Part shown: one piece after another, positions 41,601-49,925 of the stretch
Numbering within the stretch: the first letter of the stretch is position 1
How the letters are laid out: the number at the start of each line of letters is the position of its first letter
NCBI RefSeq assembly: GCF_000243235.1
Contig: NZ_JH594606.1
Span: 479,766-543,765 of the forward strand
Direction of reading: 5' to 3'
Source: Gillisia limnaea DSM 15749
GTDB taxonomy: Bacteria > Bacteroidota > Bacteroidia > Flavobacteriales > Flavobacteriaceae
Length of the DNA stretch: 64,000 nt
Notes under the pieces: generated by a model
Told to the model about the DNA's origin: nothing
The model's database searches: none
The model's input: only the letters and a program-made list of their open reading frames with translations
Made by a program: the position numbers and the translations under genes

Positions 41601-44069
41601 TCCGGTAAGATAAAAGCAATGTTGAATTTCTTCACTTAATTTCCAACAGAGATCAAAATCTTTTTGCCAGCCGGTGTCATGAAGCAATTCATATCCAATT
41701 CTTAAATATTCAAGAGAAGCTTCATAGGCTGTAGATCTTTTTGCCTTTATACCCGCTTGAAGGTTTAATTCGGCAAGGCTGGTTTTTTCAACTGGATCCT
41801 TAAGTAGAATTCTTCCGGCGTTAAGGTGGCCAACTATTTCCATGAGCCTTTCATCCATCTCCTCTTTGCCCTGATGTTTAAGAATTAACCTACCTATGGA
41901 AAGATGGACTGCCTGTCTCTTATCTATCGAGATGAGGCTATAAGCGACCTGTTGCAACCGGTCATGTTGAAATTTATAAGTAGGATTTAGCCGTTCGGGA
42001 TCCAATTCTTTTTTAGAAATATCATCAGAAAGTGAATCTATTCCAATAAATTTATAAGAATCATCCAGCGGAATAATTATATTTAATTTTAGGGCCTCGT
42101 AAAGTTCTAAAGCAATAGTTTCCATAGACTGCTCCATGATAATGGAAAGCGTTTTCAAATCGAAATACGCACCTATACAGGCAGCCATTTCAAGCAAATG
42201 CTGAGTGGCAGGTGATAACTCTTTAAAGCTGGAAAGCAGGAAGTCAATCACATTGTTACTGTAGTCAACTGCTTTGACTTTGGTAATATCCCAGTCCCAA
42301 AAACCTTCATCAGAATTAAAGGAAATAATTTCGCGCTCGTTTAAGTTTTTAAGCAACTCAATAGTGAAGAAAGGATTACCTCTGGTCTTTTCAAATAATA
42401 CATACCCGAGCTCTTTTGCATTTTCCTTATTGCATAGCAGTGTGTCTTTAATAATTCGGGTTAAGGCTACTTTTTTGAGTGGCTCCAAATTAATGGTTTC
42501 CACATACCTGTACTTTTCGATTTCTCCTATTGTGAGGTGTAGGGGATGTTTAATATCTACTTCATTATCTCTGTAAGCACCTATGAGTAATAGGTGGTTA
42601 AGGTCCTGAGAGACAATGAATTTATTGATTAGATTAAGCGTTGGTACATCGCTCCATTGAAGGTCATCCAGAAAAATCACGAGGGGATGTTCTTCTTTAG
42701 CAAAAACCTTTAAGAAAGCAGTAAATATTAACAGAAACCTATTTTGGGCCTCGGCAGGAGGGAGATTGGGTAAAGGTTCCTGCTTGCCTATTATTAACTC
42801 CAGTTCCGGGACCAGATCTACCATCAACTGTCCGTTGTTACCCAAAGAGCTAAGTAGACCTTCTTTCCAGCGTTGTAATCTTTTACCAGATTCTCCAAGA
42901 ATTTGCTTTATTAAACTCCTAAATGCATTGGCCAATGCCATATAGGCATCGTTCTGTCGAAATTGCTCAAACTTACCCTGGATAAAATATCCTTTTTTTT
43001 GGGCGATCAACCTGCCTAATTCCTGAACCAATACAGATTTTCCCACTCCCGAATATCCTGTAACAAGACAAAATTCTACCGACCCCAAAACAACCTTTTC
43101 AAAATGGGAAATTAATTTTTCCAACTCTTTTTCCCTGCCGTACAGCTTTTGCGGAATTTGAAATTGCGGGGAAACATCATATTTTCCTAATTCTAAATCA
43201 AAATTGAATAAACCCCCGGAAAATTTTGCCTTACATATTTCTAAATCGGTAATAATTCCAAAACTACTTTGGTAACGATCTTCCGCATTTTTAGCCAAAA
43301 GTTTCATTACTATTTTTGAGAGCACAGCGGGAATATTCGGATTTAAGGCATTTGGAGGTTTGGGTTGTTTGCTTATATGATTATGAACCCATTCCAGCGC
43401 ATCTTCACCCTGAAAAGGGAGTGTTCCGGTTAAAAGTTCGTAGAACACGATTCCCAAAGAATAATAATCGGTTCTATAATCAATATTGCGATTTATCCTG
43501 CCGGTTTGTTCAGGAGACATATAGGCTAGCGAACCTTCAAATTTATCTGAAAGAATAGAGGTTTGAAATTCCCGTAATAATTCTGACGAAGAACCAAAAT
43601 CAATTATCCGGGTCTTCTGTGTATGCGGATCTATTAAAATATTCCCGGGAACTATTTCTTTATGAATAACTTTGAATTCGTGAATTTTGCCTAAGGTTTT
43701 AACCAGAGGAGCAGCTATAGATAGGAAAACACCCACCGGCATCACCCCTTTTATGAAAGATCTGGAATACTCGACCAACGAAATTCCAAAATCTTCCATG
43801 ACAATGGCCAGGTTTCCATTTTCAACGCGTTCCAGGGCATAGATGTGCAATGCCTCTTCAAAATTAAGTGATGAGGCTATCCTGTATTCTCTTTGAAGGC
43901 TGGCTAAATCTTCCCTCGAGGGAAACTTATGCTGAAGGGTTTTAATAATTACACCGCAACCATCTTCTTTTCTTTTAGCCTTATAAATAGTATGCGACGG
44001 AGATTCGATAATAAGTCCCTCCAGAACATATCCCGGAATAAATATGGATGTCCTTATAGCATTCTCCAT
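38679..44069 (-). CDS. Giant Ser/Thr kinase-like / NTPase / TPR / GAF / class III cyclase fusion
   Basis: A 1796-residue protein. Residues 12-285: protein kinase-like domain (Lys43, DFG at 157-159, YMSPEQ), but the catalytic loop reads HKEIVPGN, with Glu138 where Asp is expected. Residues 310-600: AAA/STAND-type NTPase with Walker A GYSGVGKS (338-345) and Walker B VIFLDDL (464-470). Residues about 690-1310: helical repeats (TPR-like). Residues 1347-1505: GAF. Residues 1546-1715: class III nucleotide cyclase with metal ligands Asp1552 and Asp1596 and Asn1663/Arg1667. A last TPR closes the protein. No membrane helix. This resembles large cyanobacterial and myxobacterial signalling proteins. It lies mid-operon between a metallo-hydrolase-like gene and gshB. 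Confidence 0.93.
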   Translation of the reverse strand: MENAIRTSIFIPGYVLEGLIIESPSHTIYKAKRKEDGCGVIIKTLQHKFPSREDLASLQREYRIASSLNFEEALHIYALERVENGNLAIVMEDFGISLVEYSRSFIKGVMPVGVFLSIAAPLVKTLGKIHEFKVIHKEIVPGNILIDPHTQKTRIIDFGSSSELLREFQTSILSDKFEGSLAYMSPEQTGRINRNIDYRTDYYSLGIVFYELLTGTLPFQGEDALEWVHNHISKQPKPPNALNPNIPAVLSKIVMKLLAKNAEDRYQSSFGIITDLEICKAKFSGGLFNFDLELGKYDVSPQFQIPQKLYGREKELEKLISHFEKVVLGSVEFCLVTGYSGVGKSVLVQELGRLIAQKKGYFIQGKFEQFRQNDAYMALANAFRSLIKQILGESGKRLQRWKEGLLSSLGNNGQLMVDLVPELELIIGKQEPLPNLPPAEAQNRFLLIFTAFLKVFAKEEHPLVIFLDDLQWSDVPTLNLINKFIVSQDLNHLLLIGAYRDNEVDIKHPLHLTIGEIEKYRYVETINLEPLKKVALTRIIKDTLLCNKENAKELGYVLFEKTRGNPFFTIELLKNLNEREIISFNSDEGFWDWDITKVKAVDYSNNVIDFLLSSFKELSPATQHLLEMAACIGAYFDLKTLSIIMEQSMETIALELYEALKLNIIIPLDDSYKFIGIDSLSDDISKKELDPERLNPTYKFQHDRLQQVAYSLISIDKRQAVHLSIGRLILKHQGKEEMDERLMEIVGHLNAGRILLKDPVEKTSLAELNLQAGIKAKRSTAYEASLEYLRIGYELLHDTGWQKDFDLCWKLSEEIQHCFYLTGDWENADNWTNMLLENARSDLQKGTVYSARTRQYATIGRMKESIVAAYEGLSVLGFNFLSTPNEENTAEEVNFIKEQLHGREISSLLDLPLMSDEKAKIASQLIMEIFPAAFLSGSGVMFPYLVLKSVNIALEFGNSPESAFSYAGYGMILCGYFNDPATGFQYGKLGVELIDRFHDISLKSRIIYVYTMFVHHWSNHWSSMTSWFRKGIEAGYQSGDLLYLAYSAQDCIIWDPTLDLETASREHRKLLLIVKECDYQDSYDSGTLFLQMQLNFQGLTNSLFSLSNDDFDEIYCLEGMNSRKFMTGISNFNIYKAEIYLLYNKPEGAYKYVLDQDKMLASVMALPQLVRFQIVSFLVRSSIFKITSEENRELLMTKMKESLTAITLWARQCEANFEHLRLLMEAELAGISGELNTALKYYESSITMAKKHQFIRDEAMANERTALLLIDLGIPKAAEGYLQSAHYLYYRWGAHRKVSQLLEDHLGILNPAISVPVKNILNRPGIPALITNSFSLEQIDMNSVFKASQIISGELVLEKLLTATLEILIENSGAQKGFLIEQKEGKIAVLAKIDLDQQKKSQKITNTPLDHIQNLPLTLINTSFRTNQTIGLDNASEINSYSSDPYINSAKPLSVLCVPLPSRAGQKLAVYLENNLTRSVFTEERVQIIKLLTGQAGISIENAKIYESQKKLLKAQQRFVPIQFLRNLGHDDIAKVKLGESVLMEMSVLFSDLRDFTPLVEQLSPQKVIELLNKYFSTIGVSISASGGFIDSYAGDEVMALFAVPPQQAVMAGIKMVQALRIFNQNSGLHLKMGIGMNTGPLVLGTMGGADRMQCTVLGDTVNLASRIEQLTKLYKAQFLIGEDTYNGLDMKQAFSLRQIDRVAVKGKGKAVSLYEVLDAESDNKRAKKEASSGELEEGMQAYYNRDFRQAYEIFNAGIQKNPDDPVFSIFAKRTKIHMIIPPDKDWQGFEQLTSK

Positions 44070-44078
44070 AAAGATTTA

Positions 44079-44795
44079 TTAAACGTTGAACATGCGTTTA
44101 AAGGTTTCGTGATATTGCTGTTGTGCATTATTTACAACAGGATATCCATGGCCACAAAGAGCGTGTTCAAACTGTAATTGTTTTAAATTTGAAAAATCAC
44201 TTGCCTGTGGTTCACATTCATGCAACCAGGCCAACCCTAAATTTGCAGGTACGAAAAAGCCCATTTTCGTCATGGTTTCTACAGTTTCTTTATCAAAAAA
44301 TTGATCGGGTTCCGTCCAGTTTTGAAGGGAATCACAGGCAATCATAATTCCATTTTCACGGTTCAATCTTATAATCCCTTCAGGCCTTTTAGAAGTTTTA
44401 AACTGAAAAAAAGAGGAATTCTCAAAAGGCATTTCCCCTCCTTCTTTTAATTCCTTATCCGGTTTTATACCCTCTGGAAATCGCATTCCGGGAATTGCCC
44501 AATAGGTTGCATTATACCTGTCCAGGTAAAATGGATCGTCAACCCCATGCATATCTCCCAATCGTACCACATTTGCAATTTTTCCCAGCTTTTCAAGTTC
44601 TTTTAATCCAGCTTCGTTTAGTCTTACTGAATTTATAATACTAAGATCACCTCGCTCCCTAATCACGACCATATTCCTACTGAATTGCCACATGGAACCA
44701 AAAAATTCATTTTTCATAGTTCCTGAAACAAAAAACACATCCTTAAATACTTCCTTAATTTCGCCATGTTCCATGGCTTCGTAATATTTTTTCAC
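44079..44795 (-). CDS. Metallo-beta-lactamase-fold-like protein (DUF4336-like), degenerate metal site
   Basis: A 238-residue soluble protein whose order of segments resembles the metallo-beta-lactamase fold: EVFKDVFFVSGTMK (N-terminal strand), RNMVVIRERGDLSIINSVRLNE, LGDMHGVDDPFYLDRY at the place of the HxHxDH motif, IMIACDSLQNW and HALCGHGYPV near the C-terminus. Only single His and Asp residues remain in the metal region, so classical dinuclear zinc binding looks lost. Its start overlaps the stop of the upstream gene by 4 bp. The family call is tentative. Confidence 0.6.
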   Translation of the reverse strand: MKKYYEAMEHGEIKEVFKDVFFVSGTMKNEFFGSMWQFSRNMVVIRERGDLSIINSVRLNEAGLKELEKLGKIANVVRLGDMHGVDDPFYLDRYNATYWAIPGMRFPEGIKPDKELKEGGEMPFENSSFFQFKTSKRPEGIIRLNRENGIMIACDSLQNWTEPDQFFDKETVETMTKMGFFVPANLGLAWLHECEPQASDFSNLKQLQFEHALCGHGYPVVNNAQQQYHETFKRMFNV

Positions 44796-45634
44796 GTTTC
44801 TATGGTTTTATAGGTTGATTCAATTTCCTCATAAAATTGAGTGGTATTTGGACTATACTGATACCTACCTACGTAAACAAATTCGTTTTGATATTCGTTT
44901 AAGTAGGCGTTTAAATAATTTTTAAGAGCTTCAGAAATATTCCCCTTTAGATAGTCCTCTATAGTTTCATTTCCAGTGCTCGTGTCATGGCGTTTAATGT
45001 GAAAAAGAGTCATATCTTTTCCACCGAATAAGTCAAATAGGCATTGTAAATTTTTTCGGGAGTTTTTCATATCGAAAACAGCTCCACATAAAGCAGTTAG
45101 ATATTTATTTTTTTTGAGGGATTCTTCTGTAAAAATGGTACCGTTCTTTGCGGGATGGTGAAAATTGGGATAATCTTTACTTACTTTCAGGGGATGAGAT
45201 TCCAGTTTTTGAAGATAAGAATCACTTAATCCTGCTTTTTTGCCCCCCTCAATAATAATATTCATATAACGCCGAGTGGGGAGGCAGGTATTATTGATAT
45301 AATTTGGAAGTCCTACATAGGCCATAGCAGATTTTAAACCGCTGTTGGTTTCTACCCCTATTTCAATTCGTGTATACCCTATCTCGTAGGCTTCCATTAA
45401 ATCTAAAGTTTTTAAATGTTCATCCCGGCATTGATGAAGCATCCCTTCCACCCAATCTTCAGGAGTTCCCGGTTCAATATTCCCTACACCTCCCTCATGG
45501 TGAAACCAGTGCGCTACATTAAACTTTAATTTCCAGCCTTTTAAAACAGCAATTTCTGAACTCAATGGTTCAACTCCCTTGGCTTTGAGGGAAATAATAT
45601 TAATATTAGAACCATATCCAAAATAATTGAACAT
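44792..45634 (-). CDS. Gamma-glutamylcyclotransferase-like protein
   Basis: A 280-residue protein beginning MFNYFGYGSN: Tyr7-Gly-Ser-Asn10 is the YGSN substrate loop of GGCT-fold enzymes. The candidate catalytic Glu lies in LDLMEAYEIGYTRIEIGVE, matching the LDxxE...GYxRxxV pattern. Members release 5-oxoproline from gamma-glutamyl amines or glutathione. The extra C-terminal part of about 130 residues (from about 150) is not part of the core fold. It is the first gene of an operon that also carries glutathione-synthesis-type ligases, so synthesis and turnover appear linked. Confidence 0.85.
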   Translation of the reverse strand: MFNYFGYGSNINIISLKAKGVEPLSSEIAVLKGWKLKFNVAHWFHHEGGVGNIEPGTPEDWVEGMLHQCRDEHLKTLDLMEAYEIGYTRIEIGVETNSGLKSAMAYVGLPNYINNTCLPTRRYMNIIIEGGKKAGLSDSYLQKLESHPLKVSKDYPNFHHPAKNGTIFTEESLKKNKYLTALCGAVFDMKNSRKNLQCLFDLFGGKDMTLFHIKRHDTSTGNETIEDYLKGNISEALKNYLNAYLNEYQNEFVYVGRYQYSPNTTQFYEEIESTYKTIET

Positions 45635-46006
45635 TCTATTAAAAAATTGATTGGTACCGGTTTACTTTTTTAAACAGAACAGTAGGTTTTCTGTTCAAAA
45701 TCCTATTATTTTTTTTTAAAAAAAAACTGGTTTTTAAAACCCTTAATTTTTATAAACAACAAAAAAATAATAAATAATATCTAAAGAATTGAGACGGATT
45801 TACCGGGATTCCAAACTTTATGACGATTGCAATAAGATTTCATAACCACCTTACTTTCAGTAAAATCAGTCTAAATATAAGCTTTTATATTAAGATTTCA
45901 GACAGTCCTTAAATAAAATATTTCCCCTATATTTAACAATCCCCATTTTTAAAGTTGAAAAACTTACTTAACCTGCCTTTTATTTTAATCTTCATTCTCA
46001 AATAGT
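45635..46006. promoter_or_regulatory. Divergent promoter region of the glutathione/DNase II operon and PLC-like gene
   Basis: 370 bp between divergent genes. An inverted repeat, AACAGAA (45673-45679) with TTCTGTT (45689-45695), lies 39 bp upstream of the minus-strand operon and could bind a regulator. A-rich and T-rich tracts follow at 45710-45770. No clear TAnnTTTG box was found on either strand. Confidence 0.45.
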
Positions 46007-48151
46007 ATGGCAACATTTCTTATCAACCGGTTCCAGTCTAATGATTTTTATGGCGTGTGGCAATTTACGCCCGAAAAAGACCAGATTTTCACCAGAATTT
46101 CTATTGCTGAAAATTCCAAAATAAGCACCTCTCTTAAGCTCGCAACTGTAGGAGGTTATTTAATGGAATGGGGGGCCTGTGAAGAGAAAAATGGCGAAAA
46201 ATCTTTTCCCTATCGGTTATACGAATTTGATTCCGCAAGCGAAAATCCGCTGGGGGGTGTGTCGGTGCAGGAAGGCTCCTGGCCTATTGCAAAATTCTGG
46301 GGTTACCGAGGTCACTATTCCAACTATCCAAACGAGCAAATGGAACTCAATCTCATCCCAATGGGAAATTTTGTACTTTTTTTTGTGGGTGGCGAAGGGC
46401 GTGGAACTTATGAACTTTACAATTTCGATCCAAACTTTCTTAACCCGAAAACTACAGATCCCATACCGGTTCCTTATACTTCTCAGGGTGCTTTTCCTTC
46501 CATTCAGGCCGGCCATGAACTAATTTCAATTGGGAATTATGTTCTGGATAGAATGCCCGACGGGAATTTCCGGGTTTGGAGTTTTGATCCTCAAAATCCA
46601 ACGCCCTTATCCATTCCGGAAGTTTGGAAAGGGAAATGGAAAGGAGTGACAAAAGACCATCAAATAGTGCCTGTGGAAGATAAAATAGTAACCTGGAATC
46701 CAATGGATCTTTCCTATATGCTTTGGGATTTTAAACCAACTTCAGAAGAACCATTGCAAAATTTGATAAAAGAAGGAAAACTTCCGGAAGCAATGGCAAA
46801 CAGTTCTTCTTTGGTGAGTATTTCAAAGAGAGAAAAAAACATAAAAGCTTCCGAAGAAAAAGGAACTATGAACTATATGCGCTCCAAAATAAAGCATATT
46901 GTCTATTATATGGTAGAAAGCCGATCCTTTGATAATGTTTGCGGCTGGCTGTATAAAAATGAAGATGCCAATATTCAATTTGTTGGTAACGATAAAGCCT
47001 TTCAGGGAGCCAGTACAGAAAACTACAACCTGGATGGCAGTGATAAAAAAATTCATCAGAGCAAGTTTAACGAAGGTAAACTGAGCGATAAAATTGTATT
47101 ATCTGACCAGCTTCAGGATCCTTTTCATGACAATTCAGATGGCTTGGAACAGATGTTTTATCAAAGAAATCCTGGTTATCCCGGCAAAGCCAAACCCGAT
47201 ATGGGAGGATTTGTTCGCAACAATGCAAATGGGGAGGTGATGCTTAGCTTTGGTCCCGAACAGTTGCCAATTTTAAACGGACTGGCAAAAAACTACGCGA
47301 TTAGTGATGAGTGGTTTAGCTCTGTTCCCGGTGGTACAGATATTAATCGTGCCTTTGCCGTAACAGGATCTGCCCTTAATCGTTTGGGCACCTGGGAAGG
47401 GGGAAATCCTTATGCCTACTGGCCCAAATTCCCGCACCGGCAGTCATTATGGAAACTTCTTTGGAACTATGGAATAAGTGACTGGAAAATTTATAATGCC
47501 ATTGAGTGGGGGGGGTATCCATTTACCTATCATTTATATCTGGAAGGACAGGTGCCGGCTATAGATAATAACTCTAAGAATTATATTGACACCCTGGATA
47601 ATTTCAAGGTACAGGCAAAAAACGGAAATCTTCCGGCTTTTAGCTTTTTGGAACCTGTATGGATTGCGCCAAACGGCACTACTTCTTATCATCCAGGTGC
47701 AGATATTATACCTGCCGAAATCGCCCTCAATGAAATATACGAGGCTATAAAATCCGGGCCACATTGGGAGGATACTTTATTTGTAATTACTTTTTCCAAA
47801 AACGGCGGAATCTATGATCATGTAAGTCCGCCTTACGCTCAAAAACCCTGGCCAAATGATGGATTAGATGGTTTTGAATATGATATAATGGGACCCCGGG
47901 TGCCTGCTATTCTGGTTTCTCCCTGGATTAAAAGAAATACGATTTTCAGGGCTGCCGGCGACATTCCGTTTGATTCTACTTCATTTGCGGCCACTCTGTT
48001 AAAATGGTACGGCATTCCCATATCCCAATGGATGCTGGGAGATCGCATTGCCAGTGCGCCCACTTTTGAAGGCGTATTTCTGGAATCGGAGCCAAGAAAA
48101 GATGCGCCTACATTAACCCAGGCATATGACAAGAATTTTCCAGGTAAGTAA
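46007..48151 (+). CDS. Phosphoesterase/phospholipase C-like protein with five-repeat N-terminal domain
   Basis: A 714-residue protein without a signal peptide. Residues 15-250 hold five related segments of the form aromatic-x-x-Trp/Tyr-x-Phe-x-Pro (YGVWQF at 15, YRLYEF at 69, YELYNF at 135, FRVWSF at 188, YMLWDF at 237), suggesting a small propeller or repeat domain. Residues 290-700 match the phosphoesterase family PF04185 (acid phosphatase/phospholipase C). But the metal motif ENRSFD is ESRSFD (304-309), and the D-E/D-HGG motif before YDHV is FSKNGG (596-601). Activity may be lost or altered. It is divergent from the DNase II operon. Confidence 0.85.
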   Translation: MATFLINRFQSNDFYGVWQFTPEKDQIFTRISIAENSKISTSLKLATVGGYLMEWGACEEKNGEKSFPYRLYEFDSASENPLGGVSVQEGSWPIAKFWGYRGHYSNYPNEQMELNLIPMGNFVLFFVGGEGRGTYELYNFDPNFLNPKTTDPIPVPYTSQGAFPSIQAGHELISIGNYVLDRMPDGNFRVWSFDPQNPTPLSIPEVWKGKWKGVTKDHQIVPVEDKIVTWNPMDLSYMLWDFKPTSEEPLQNLIKEGKLPEAMANSSSLVSISKREKNIKASEEKGTMNYMRSKIKHIVYYMVESRSFDNVCGWLYKNEDANIQFVGNDKAFQGASTENYNLDGSDKKIHQSKFNEGKLSDKIVLSDQLQDPFHDNSDGLEQMFYQRNPGYPGKAKPDMGGFVRNNANGEVMLSFGPEQLPILNGLAKNYAISDEWFSSVPGGTDINRAFAVTGSALNRLGTWEGGNPYAYWPKFPHRQSLWKLLWNYGISDWKIYNAIEWGGYPFTYHLYLEGQVPAIDNNSKNYIDTLDNFKVQAKNGNLPAFSFLEPVWIAPNGTTSYHPGADIIPAEIALNEIYEAIKSGPHWEDTLFVITFSKNGGIYDHVSPPYAQKPWPNDGLDGFEYDIMGPRVPAILVSPWIKRNTIFRAAGDIPFDSTSFAATLLKWYGIPISQWMLGDRIASAPTFEGVFLESEPRKDAPTLTQAYDKNFPGK

Positions 48152-48303
48152 GTAATTTTTTGAAACAAACTGAACCTTAATCAAGCCGGGGATCAACGAG
48201 GCCATCGATTGGAATCGGGCATGATAAATCTGTTACAGTCCAGGGATAAGGAGTCTGTACAGAATTCTGTTTTCTTCTGTCATTCTTGTGTTGGAGAAAC
48301 CGA

Positions 48304-49371
48304 TTATTTGGTAGGTGGATTACCTTCATCATCCAGCAATTTATATTTCTTCTGCCTGGATTTCCAGCGTTCCATGGCATACTGCTGCATGTCCTCCACC
48401 CTATCCTTTTCATCTACGATCTCGAATCCCAGAAGGGTTTCAATAATATCTTCGAGGGTTGCAATTCCGTCCATTCCGCCATATTCATCTACCACCAGGG
48501 ATATCTGTTCTTTTCTGGTGATCAATTCCTCCCAGGCGGTGAACAAGGTAGTATTGTCAGAGAAAGTAGTGATTTTTCTGCGTATATCTTTAAGAGTAAG
48601 GTCAAATTGATCTTCTGCTAGTTTTTCAAAGACAAGTTCCCTAAAAACATATCCGGTAATATTATCACGGTTGCCGCCATATATGGGAATCCTTGAGAAG
48701 TGAAGAAACTCCTTATTCTTAAGAAATTCCTGCAGGGTCATATCCTCATTGGCTATCACCACCACGATTCGCGGAGTCATGATCTCAGATATCGGGATAC
48801 TTTTTAACCTGATAAGATTTTGAATGATCTTATTTTCCTTATCTACAAAGATCCCTTCCTCGGTACCAATTGAGGCGAGTGCTGAAATTTCTTCCCGACT
48901 GGTAGTGAGTTCTTTTTCCTTCCGGGATAGCAGGCGGGTAAGGGTTAACGATAAAAGTACCAAAGGATAGGTAATAACGATCATAATTCTAATAAGAACA
49001 GTAGCGAAGCCCATCAATTCCCGACTGTAATTGGCTCCCAAGGTTTTAGGAATGATCTCGGTAAGTACGAGGATAAGAAGCGTTAATACCGCTGAAACAA
49101 TCCCAAAAGATGCCTCTCCAAATACAATAGTCGCCTGTGCTCCAACGCCCGCAGCTCCCACTGTATGGGCCACTGTATTTAAAGAAAGAATGGCAGAAAG
49201 CGGGCGATCTACATTTTCCTTAAGCTTTATAAAAGCACCGGCATTTTTATCGCCGAGTTCAAGTTTTGCTTTTAAATAAGATATTGGTGTAGAAAGCAGA
49301 ACAGCCTCTGCAATAGAACACAAAAATGAAACAAATAATGCTGTAAAAAGGTAAATTAATAATAGCGTCAT
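48304..49371 (-). CDS. CNNM/DUF21 family transporter with CBS pair (hemolysin-like)
   Basis: A 355-residue protein: DUF21 membrane domain with about four helices (1-150, containing IAEAVLLSTPISYL and LTEIIPKTLGANY) and a pair of CBS domains (about 190-315, IMTPRIVV and DEYGGMDGIATLEDIIETLLG). The C-terminal CorC_HlyC domain of longer members is missing, which is normal for one subgroup. Family members are Mg2+ or Co2+ transporters or their regulators. It is convergent with the PLC-like gene and stands alone. Confidence 0.93.
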   Translation of the reverse strand: MTLLLIYLFTALFVSFLCSIAEAVLLSTPISYLKAKLELGDKNAGAFIKLKENVDRPLSAILSLNTVAHTVGAAGVGAQATIVFGEASFGIVSAVLTLLILVLTEIIPKTLGANYSRELMGFATVLIRIMIVITYPLVLLSLTLTRLLSRKEKELTTSREEISALASIGTEEGIFVDKENKIIQNLIRLKSIPISEIMTPRIVVVIANEDMTLQEFLKNKEFLHFSRIPIYGGNRDNITGYVFRELVFEKLAEDQFDLTLKDIRRKITTFSDNTTLFTAWEELITRKEQISLVVDEYGGMDGIATLEDIIETLLGFEIVDEKDRVEDMQQYAMERWKSRQKKYKLLDDEGNPPTK

Positions 49372-49557
49372 AATGAATTACTGAAGCTCTATTTAAAAGC
49401 TCGTAGCGCACAAATATATGAAGTAATTGGATGTTGAAATTAAATTTTATTAAGCTTTTAGTGTCGATGACAGGCGAAACCATTTAAAATTGCGATAATT
49501 ACTTATAGAGGATAGATATTGAACTACGGTAAAAAAATGTACTAAAACAAAACTACT

Positions 49558-49587
49558 AAGCCGGCACGAATTTTCAATCCGTGACGT
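49558..49587. repeat. REP-like palindrome, isolated copy
   Basis: TAAGCCGGCACGAATTTTC followed by AATCCGTGACG, a diverged member of the family seen at 16487 and 17850. It directly precedes the transposase remnant. Confidence 0.75.
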
Positions 49588-49852
49588 GGAACCGGTACCT
49601 GGAACGCTAAAAGAATTCCTGGGTCTACGAAAAGTAAATACCATTGGTATAAGGAAGGCAAATAAATGTTTGCATCTAGCGGCCATCGCTTATAAGCTTA
49701 AGAAGTACCAGAAATTTACCATAAAAAGCACGGCAATACAGGTTTCTCTCCCTTTTTTGGCTGCAAAAACAGTTGAAAAAGCTTACCAGTTTGCCTTTAA
49801 AGCCCCCCTTTCATTAGCTCCTGCGCCCAACAGAAAAACAAAAGCCGCTTAA
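49586..49852 (+). pseudogene. Transposase C-terminal remnant (DDE, IS4/IS1182-like)
   Basis: An 88-codon frame that reads GTLKEFLGLRKVNTIGIRKANKCLHLAAIAYKLKKYQKF: the closing helix of Bacteroidota DDE transposases, which ends in a GIRxANKxM..AA.AYNLKKxLKF pattern. The catalytic core is absent. The fragment begins at a REP-like element and ends in a hairpin, so it is the 3' end of a lost insertion sequence. Confidence 0.7.
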
Positions 49853-49861
49853 AGCGGCTTT
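49841..49861 (+). terminator. Hairpin at the end of the transposase remnant
   Basis: AAAGCCGCTT (49841-49850) pairs with AAGCGGCTTT (49852-49861) around one A, forming a stable stem. The stop codon of the remnant lies within it. A second small hairpin, CGGTCA/TGACCG, is at 49907-49921. Confidence 0.6.
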
Positions 49862-49925
49862 AATAAGTCATTATTTTTATGATTTATAGGCTTGTGCAAA
49901 GGTTATCGGTCATATTGACCGTATT

